A program made the position numbers and the translations under genes. From positions 124,001-188,000 of the forward strand of contig NZ_QZWI01000008.1 in assembly GCF_003614975.1 (NCBI RefSeq): 64,000 bases of DNA, in the 5' to 3' direction. The stretch comes from Rahnella bruchi. Its GTDB lineage: Bacteria > Pseudomonadota > Gammaproteobacteria > Enterobacterales > Enterobacteriaceae. Shown one piece after another: positions 59,920-64,000 of the stretch; the stretch's first letter is position 1, and each line of letters starts with the position of its first letter. The notes below the pieces were generated by a model. That model was not told where the DNA came from. It was given only the letters and a program-made list of their open reading frames with translations, and did no database searches.

Positions 59920-60222
59920 TTAGCGGCGGGCTAACAGAACGCCAATGACAACGCCGACTGCGGCACCAATACCGACGCCAGTCCAGGGTTTTTCATGTAC
60001 GTAATCGTCAGCTTTGCCGGCAATTTCTTTGGTCTGGTAGGCAATCTTATCGCCCGTATCGCCCAGACGTTCGCGGGTATCTTTGAGCAGAGATTCTGCT
60101 TTGCCACGCAGTTTATCGAGTTCAGCTTTCGGCTTATCGGTAGAGGTCTGGAGAACTTCTTCCAGGGTGTCCGCCAATGACTTGAGTTCAGCGCGCAGTT
60201 GTTCTGATGTATTACTAGCCAT
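59920..60222 (-). CDS. yqjD: Membrane-anchored ribosome-binding protein YqjD (ElaB/YgaM family)
   Basis: The 100-residue protein has a coiled-coil N-terminal part (RAELKSLADTLEEVLQTSTDKPKAELD) and a C-terminal membrane anchor with the glycine motif GVGIGAAVGVVIGVLLARR. YqjD of E. coli binds ribosomes through its N-terminus and moves them to the membrane in stationary phase. It is the first gene of yqjD-yqjE-yqjK. Confidence 0.95.
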   Translation of the reverse strand: MASNTSEQLRAELKSLADTLEEVLQTSTDKPKAELDKLRGKAESLLKDTRERLGDTGDKIAYQTKEIAGKADDYVHEKPWTGVGIGAAVGVVIGVLLARR

Positions 60223-60380
60223 GTGTAAGTCACTCCATACGTTAACTGATTCGAACTTTTAACATAGCGGATATTCGGGTGATCGCAAATGCGAATAATC
60301 TGTTTAGACCCGCAGAAACCCTGAAAAATCCGCTATATCGCGGTAAATCGATCTCCGGAAATCGACCCTGACAGAGACAA

Positions 60381-60758
60381 TTATTTGCCTTCAGCTTCTT
60401 TCAGTTCAGACTTCGCTTCATCCAATTTCTGCTGCTTTTTGATGACTTTGTCATGGTCGCCTTTCGCCTGAGCTTCTTTCAGTTCCTGCTCACGTTCCGC
60501 AACTTTTTCACGTTTTTCTTCAATATTTTTCTGCTTTTCGGCTTTTAAACCCGCATCGGTACAATGTGCTTTGTTCTCACGCAGCGCCTTTTCCAGACCG
60601 TCAACGCGGTTCTGATTATTGTGCGCACGGGCTTCTTCGATTTGCTTTTGGATTTCGTGTTGCTTGGTCATGCAGCTTTCCGGCTGGGACGCAGCAAACG
60701 CGGTAGTAGCGAAGAATAATGTCGGGACAAGCGTGAGGGCAGATAAAGTGAGTTTCAT
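60381..60758 (-). CDS. yqjC: DUF1090 periplasmic protein YqjC
   Basis: The 125-residue precursor has a signal peptide ending AFA at about residue 22, followed by a highly charged Lys/Glu coiled coil (EKREKVAEREQELKEAQAKGDHDK). Two cysteines (about 29 and 62) could pair. The family is widespread in enterics and its function is unknown. It is separated from yqjD by about 160 bases, so it may have its own promoter. Confidence 0.92.
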   Translation of the reverse strand: MKLTLSALTLVPTLFFATTAFAASQPESCMTKQHEIQKQIEEARAHNNQNRVDGLEKALRENKAHCTDAGLKAEKQKNIEEKREKVAEREQELKEAQAKGDHDKVIKKQQKLDEAKSELKEAEGK

Positions 60759-60892
60759 CGTCGGTTTTCCTTTTGACAGTTAAGTGAGTTTGGCACTTAA
60801 TTCCATTTGTTGATGCGTTTTGTGAATAAATAACTTAGGAATCATGTCATCGGTGAATGTATGGATAACTGAGACGAATCTTAAGTATCAGG

Positions 60893-61276
60893 TTATCCAA
60901 ACTTCAGACGGTCGCGGTCCAGTTTATGGATCCACGCTTTCGCGGTTGGCGGTTCGTAGAACTGAATCATAAATCCTGGCGGCAGAATGTCCTGCAAGGC
61001 TTCTTCTGCCAGTTTGCGCTGAGATGCAGAATCAAGCTGAACCACCAGCCCGTCATTGAGCGGCGTGATACTTTTGATGTGGATTCCCCGCTGGCTGAGG
61101 CTCTGATATACATAAAAACCGTCAGGCAACGACGTCCCGGTTCTGGCAGGACGGATTTGCAGCGCGCTGGCAGGTACCGGCAGGCGCGATAATGCCAGGC
61201 CGAACATGGCTACGATCGCCACTAACATGAGCATTCCCGGCCAGAAAAATGACCGGCTTTTCAGCCTCTGGCTCAT
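60893..61276 (-). CDS. mzrA: EnvZ/OmpR modulator MzrA
   Basis: The 127-residue protein has one N-terminal membrane span (about 12-30) and a small periplasmic domain (with [20 protein letters not shown]). MzrA binds the periplasmic part of EnvZ and links CpxR to OmpR activity in E. coli. It overlaps the yqjA stop by four bases and is co-transcribed with it. Confidence 0.94.
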   Translation of the reverse strand: MSQRLKSRSFFWPGMLMLVAIVAMFGLALSRLPVPASALQIRPARTGTSLPDGFYVYQSLSQRGIHIKSITPLNDGLVVQLDSASQRKLAEEALQDILPPGFMIQFYEPPTAKAWIHKLDRDRLKFG

Positions 61277-61956
61277 GATGCGCTCTTACCTTTGTTCTGG
61301 CGATCAGCATGTTTTTTCCGCCACAACACCCAGATTGACCCCACCAGACCGCCGATTAATAACAGCACCGGCAACAGCATCAGGCAATTCATGACCTGAT
61401 CCTCATACTTGAGGAACAGCGGAGTTTTCCCGAGGAAATACCCCAGCGAAGTCAGGATCAGGATCCACAACAGTCCGCTGACCCAGTTGAAAAACTGAAA
61501 TCGACTGTTGCTCAGGCCTGACAGACCGGCAATCGTTGGCAGGAGTGTGCGGACAAATGCCAGAAAACGGCCAACTAACAGCGCCGAAAGGCCGTGTTTA
61601 TGGAAAAGCGCATGTGCGCGTTCGTGATAATGCACGGGAAGATGTGCCAGCCAGCTTTGAACTATTCGTGTATTTCCCAGCCATTTTCCCTGTGCGTAAC
61701 TGAGCCAGCAACCGAGACTGGCGGCACTCGTAAGCAGGAAAAGCGTTAACGGGAAGTTCATGGCGTCTTTGGCAATCAATACTCCGACCAGGATCAGGAG
61801 GCTGTCACCGGGCAAAAAAGCCGCAGGAAGCAGGCCGTTTTCCAGAAAAATGATCATGAATAAAATCAGGTACAGCGCCCAGACCAGCGAAGGGTCCGCG
61901 AGAGTTTTATAATCTTGTTGCCAGAGGGCATCGATGAGTGAGCTGATAATTTCCAT
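61273..61956 (-). CDS. yqjA: DedA-family membrane protein YqjA
   Basis: The 227-residue protein has the DedA pattern [18 protein letters not shown] (about 37-54) with two re-entrant-like segments, and the conserved [19 protein letters not shown]. YqjA and its paralogue YghB support proton-motive-force-dependent processes, drug and alkali tolerance and undecaprenyl phosphate recycling. It is Cpx-controlled in E. coli. The start at 61956 aligns with E. coli. Confidence 0.95.
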   Translation of the reverse strand: MEIISSLIDALWQQDYKTLADPSLVWALYLILFMIIFLENGLLPAAFLPGDSLLILVGVLIAKDAMNFPLTLFLLTSAASLGCWLSYAQGKWLGNTRIVQSWLAHLPVHYHERAHALFHKHGLSALLVGRFLAFVRTLLPTIAGLSGLSNSRFQFFNWVSGLLWILILTSLGYFLGKTPLFLKYEDQVMNCLMLLPVLLLIGGLVGSIWVLWRKKHADRQNKGKSAS

Positions 61957-62366
61957 CTGTCGTGTGAAACTCCATCATTTTCAGTGAGTCAGCGAAGGCA
62001 TCAGCGGAGAAATTGTCTCGACGCTGCCTGCCGGGCTGATAGGTTAGCCAAGTCCCTGGCCGGTTCTTTATTTCTGTAACCGTTGTTTCCGATGCTGTTA
62101 TTTCTGATCCCATTGTATTTACGCGCCATTTTGCTTTCTGAAACGCGGCACAAACGGGTAAAAAAAGTGGTCTAACTGTAACAAAATACCAATAACTCAG
62201 ACAGGTAAATATAGCGCGTTGAGACCGATCATTTAAGTCTGAAGCGCGTTTGGGAAAGGGTTTTACATTGGCTGACACTACTCGACAGTGCCTGACAGGT
62301 TCAGCGGGAGAGAGGGCAGAGAGAGTAAAACGGCAGGTTGGGGGAATTAACCTGCCTTAAAGGGAA
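61957..62366. other. Gap between exuR and yqjA
   Basis: These 410 bases contain the exuR terminator (62326-62356) and the yqjA-mzrA promoter region. The 123-codon frame at 61907-62278 overlaps yqjA, has no homology and is not called. No repeat was recognised. Confidence 0.6.
62326..62356 (-). terminator. Intrinsic terminator of exuR
   Basis: GGCAGGTT / AACCTGCC hairpin with a 9-base loop. On the minus strand it runs into GTTTTA. Confidence 0.75.
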
Positions 62367-63143
62367 TTATTTGGTGTTGAGTAAAGGGGGATCGAGATGA
62401 ACGACCGGGTTTTCTGAGTACAGATAACGGTCTACATTGAACTCGAAATCATCACTGGTCGCGCGGAAAAGCATTTGTTTGGTGTTTTCCAGATGCTGCC
62501 ACATCGCCAGTTTCGCGGCATGCGGATCACGGCGGATCAGCGCTTTGAGGATCAGGTCATGATCCTCACACCAGCTTTCAATCGATTTCTCATCGATATG
62601 CTCATGCAGTTTTCGCCAGTATGGGTTGTGTAACCGCTGGCTCCACATCTTCTCAACAATGGTCGCCAGTGCGCTGTTTTGCGTCGCCTGTGCAACCTGC
62701 ACGTGGAATTTCAAATCCCACTCAGAATCACGAAAACGATCTTCCTGCCGGGCATGTTCCTGAATTTCCATCAGACGCATGATGTCTTGTTTTGTCACCT
62801 GGGTCGCAGCGAATTCAGCGATGTTACTTTCAATCAGTTGACGGGCCTGCAAAAGCTCAAACGGACCGGAGGTTCCAAACTCACTTCCACAATCCGGCAC
62901 GACAAGATGGCGCTGCTGGTTGGACATGACATGAATGCCCGACCCTTTACGCACTTCCACGTAACCTTCCACTTCAAGCATGATAATCGCTTCACGCACC
63001 ACGGTGCGGCTGACATCCATTTCATCGGAAATCAGACGTTCGGCCGGTAACTTCTCGCCAACCGGATACAAACCCGTTTCGATCCGTTCCTTGAGCGTGG
63101 CAGCCAGTTGTTGGTAGAGGCGTCTGGTGTCTGTGGATTCCAT
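62367..63143 (-). CDS. exuR: Hexuronate regulon repressor ExuR
   Basis: The 258-residue GntR/FadR-type regulator has a winged helix at 10-75 ([37 protein letters not shown]) and an FCD ligand domain. It represses exuT, uxaCA, uxaB and, together with UxuR, the uxu genes until galacturonate or glucuronate is present. It is transcribed in the same direction as exuT, with operator-like palindromes in the 190-base gap. Confidence 0.96.
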   Translation of the reverse strand: MESTDTRRLYQQLAATLKERIETGLYPVGEKLPAERLISDEMDVSRTVVREAIIMLEVEGYVEVRKGSGIHVMSNQQRHLVVPDCGSEFGTSGPFELLQARQLIESNIAEFAATQVTKQDIMRLMEIQEHARQEDRFRDSEWDLKFHVQVAQATQNSALATIVEKMWSQRLHNPYWRKLHEHIDEKSIESWCEDHDLILKALIRRDPHAAKLAMWQHLENTKQMLFRATSDDFEFNVDRYLYSENPVVHLDPPLLNTK

Positions 63144-63202
63144 ATGAGTGCTCTTTAAAGTAGTGAAACCTGTAAGAAGTAAATGTCGGACAGACCTGTG
63201 AA

Positions 63203-63230
63203 CTTATTATACAAGTACCAGTATACGATT
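63203..63230. promoter_or_regulatory. Candidate ExuR/UxuR operator between exuR and exuT
   Basis: The AT-rich segment around TATACAAGTACCAGTATAC contains GTATAC and TGGTAC half-site-like elements similar to hexuronate regulator boxes (AAATTGGTATACCAATTT type), but the match is incomplete. It lies 60-90 bases upstream of the exuR ATG. Confidence 0.4.
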
Positions 63231-63282
63231 TACGAAAGGCTGTTGCACCGTGCATTGGACAGAAAGGTTTTGGAGAAATGTC

Positions 63283-63319
63283 AGAAAACAGCAAAGCCCG
63301 GTAAAAGAGTTACCGGGCT
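63283..63319 (-). terminator. Terminator of exuT
   Basis: AGCCCGGTAA / TTACCGGGCT 10-bp stem with a 5-base loop. The minus-strand continuation TTTGCTGTTTT is moderately T-rich. Confidence 0.75.
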
Positions 63320-63332
63320 GTCGTGCTGGTGA

Positions 63333-64000
63333 TCAGGCTTTTGCGGTTTTAAGTGCAGCCGGAGCCACTTCTGCGGCGGACCGGTTTTGCAGAACGGTCC
63401 AGATGATGATGGCGCCCAGCAGGTCGAAGACCGCAAGCGCTGCAAACAGCGGGCTGAAACCAATGGTATCGGCCAGTGCACCCACCACCAGGGCGAACAT
63501 GGTACTTGCCATCCAGGCTGCCATACCGGTCAGACCGTTGGCTGTCGCCACTTCGTTACGACCGAACACGTCAGAAGACAAGGTGATCAGCGCACCGGAC
63601 AGTGACTGGTGAGCAAAGCCACCCACACACAGTAGGGCGATAGCGGCGTAAGGGCTGGTGAACAGGCCGATCATGCCAGGGCCAATCATCAGAACCGCAC
63701 CCATGGTCACGACCATTTTACGGGAAACGATCAGGTTAACTTTGAAGTACTTCTGGAATAACGGTGGCAGATAACCGCCGAGGATACAGCCGAGGTCAGC
63801 GAACAGCATCGGCATCCAGGCAAACATCGCGATTTCTTTCAGGTTAAAACCATACACTTTGAACATGAACAGCGGGATCCATGCGTTGAAGGTCCCCCAG
63901 GCAGGTTCAGCCAGGAAACGTGGCAGCGCGATGCCCCAGAACTGGCGGTTACGCAGGATCTGCCAGGCAGACATTTTCTTGCCGTTGTCGGTCTGGTGCT
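63333..64000 (-). CDS. exuT: Hexuronate transporter ExuT (C-terminal part)
   Basis: The frame is open to the window end, so the N-terminal half lies outside. The visible 222 residues match the C-terminal half of E. coli ExuT (QILRNRQFWGIALPRFLAEP, AWIPLFMFKVYGFNLKE, SSDVFGRNEVATANGLTG), with about six membrane spans. It is a major-facilitator symporter for galacturonate and glucuronate. The methionine at 63974 is internal, not the start. uxaCA would be expected beyond the window in an E. coli-like order. Confidence 0.95.
   Translation of the reverse strand, partial: HQTDNGKKMSAWQILRNRQFWGIALPRFLAEPAWGTFNAWIPLFMFKVYGFNLKEIAMFAWMPMLFADLGCILGGYLPPLFQKYFKVNLIVSRKMVVTMGAVLMIGPGMIGLFTSPYAAIALLCVGGFAHQSLSGALITLSSDVFGRNEVATANGLTGMAAWMASTMFALVVGALADTIGFSPLFAALAVFDLLGAIIIWTVLQNRSAAEVAPAALKTAKA

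Noticed and set aside
61907-62278. 123-codon minus-strand frame upstream of yqjA
   Set aside because: It overlaps the yqjA start in another frame and covers the promoter region. There is no homology.

Overview
This 64-kb window reads as the chromosome of an enterobacterium (order Enterobacterales). Almost every gene from about 14 kb onward has a recognisable Escherichia coli K-12 counterpart, in nearly the gene order of E. coli minutes 69-72 (rpoN-lpt-kds-mla-murA, degS/degQ, rplM-rpsI-sspAB, nan, gltBD, arcB, mtgA, lpoA-rsmI-rnpB, yhaJK, yqj, exu). Several blocks are rearranged relative to E. coli: tldE/pmbA-darP-cybC and rnk sit next to this region, and yhcC and elbB are missing around arcB. 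That pattern points to a Yersiniaceae-type genome (Rahnella, Serratia or a relative). The genus is an inference.

Layout. 1-1.05 kb: end of an aldehyde dehydrogenase gene, then an exported barnase-like RNase and its barstar-like inhibitor. 1.1-3.8 kb: darP, pmbA (tldE) and cybC. 3.8-4.4 kb: a non-coding block built of two inverted, diverged copies of a structured repeat, with rnk convergent beyond it. 5.2-14.1 kb: the main accessory island. It holds a PRD protein, a Cys-containing glycine-rich small protein (SFCGS family), DUF4312, DUF4311 and DUF4310, then a deacetylase-like amidohydrolase, a DgaE-like PLP ammonia-lyase, a KDPG-type aldolase, a secreted lactonase and a multidomain PRD/EIIA regulator. 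14.2-22.2 kb (minus strand): ptsO-rapZ-ptsN-hpf-rpoN-lptB-lptA-lptC-kdsC-kdsD-yrbG. 22.5-27.4 kb (plus strand): mlaFEDCB, ibaG, murA. 27.5-30.6 kb (minus strand): degS, degQ, zapG. 30.8-34.6 kb (plus strand): zapE, rplM-rpsI, sspA-sspB. 34.8-39.8 kb: nanR and nanA-nanT-nanE-nanK, with a perfect triple GGTATA NanR operator. 39.9-45.8 kb (minus strand): gltD and gltB. 46.6-49.1 kb: arcB, with the sRNA gene arcZ on the opposite strand at its 3' end. 49.9-50.6 kb: mtgA. 50.7-54.3 kb (minus strand): dolP, diaA, yraN, lpoA. 54.4-55.7 kb (plus strand): rsmI and the RNase P RNA gene rnpB. 55.7-57.5 kb: yhaK and yhaJ, divergent. 57.5-62 kb (minus strand): yqjG, yqjF, yqjK, yqjE, yqjD, yqjC, mzrA, yqjA. 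62.4-64 kb (minus strand): exuR and the 3' two-fifths or so of exuT, cut by the window end.

How it fits together. Most of the window is conserved envelope biogenesis (Lpt, Mla, Kdo synthesis, MurA, MtgA, LpoA, DolP), envelope proteolysis (DegS/DegQ), the nitrogen PTS (NPr, PtsN) beside RpoN, translation and proteolysis adaptors, nitrogen assimilation (GltBD) and redox control (ArcB, ArcZ). Catabolic modules are inserted into this backbone: sialic acid use (nan), hexuronate use (exu) and the 5.2-14.1 kb cassette. The cassette is the best candidate for an incompletely described system. Its two last enzymes predict breakdown of a phosphorylated 2-amino sugar acid to pyruvate and glyceraldehyde 3-phosphate. 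Its transport components are DUF-only proteins with PTS-like hallmarks, and it is flanked by PRD-containing proteins.

No tRNA gene, CRISPR array, insertion sequence or prophage was seen.
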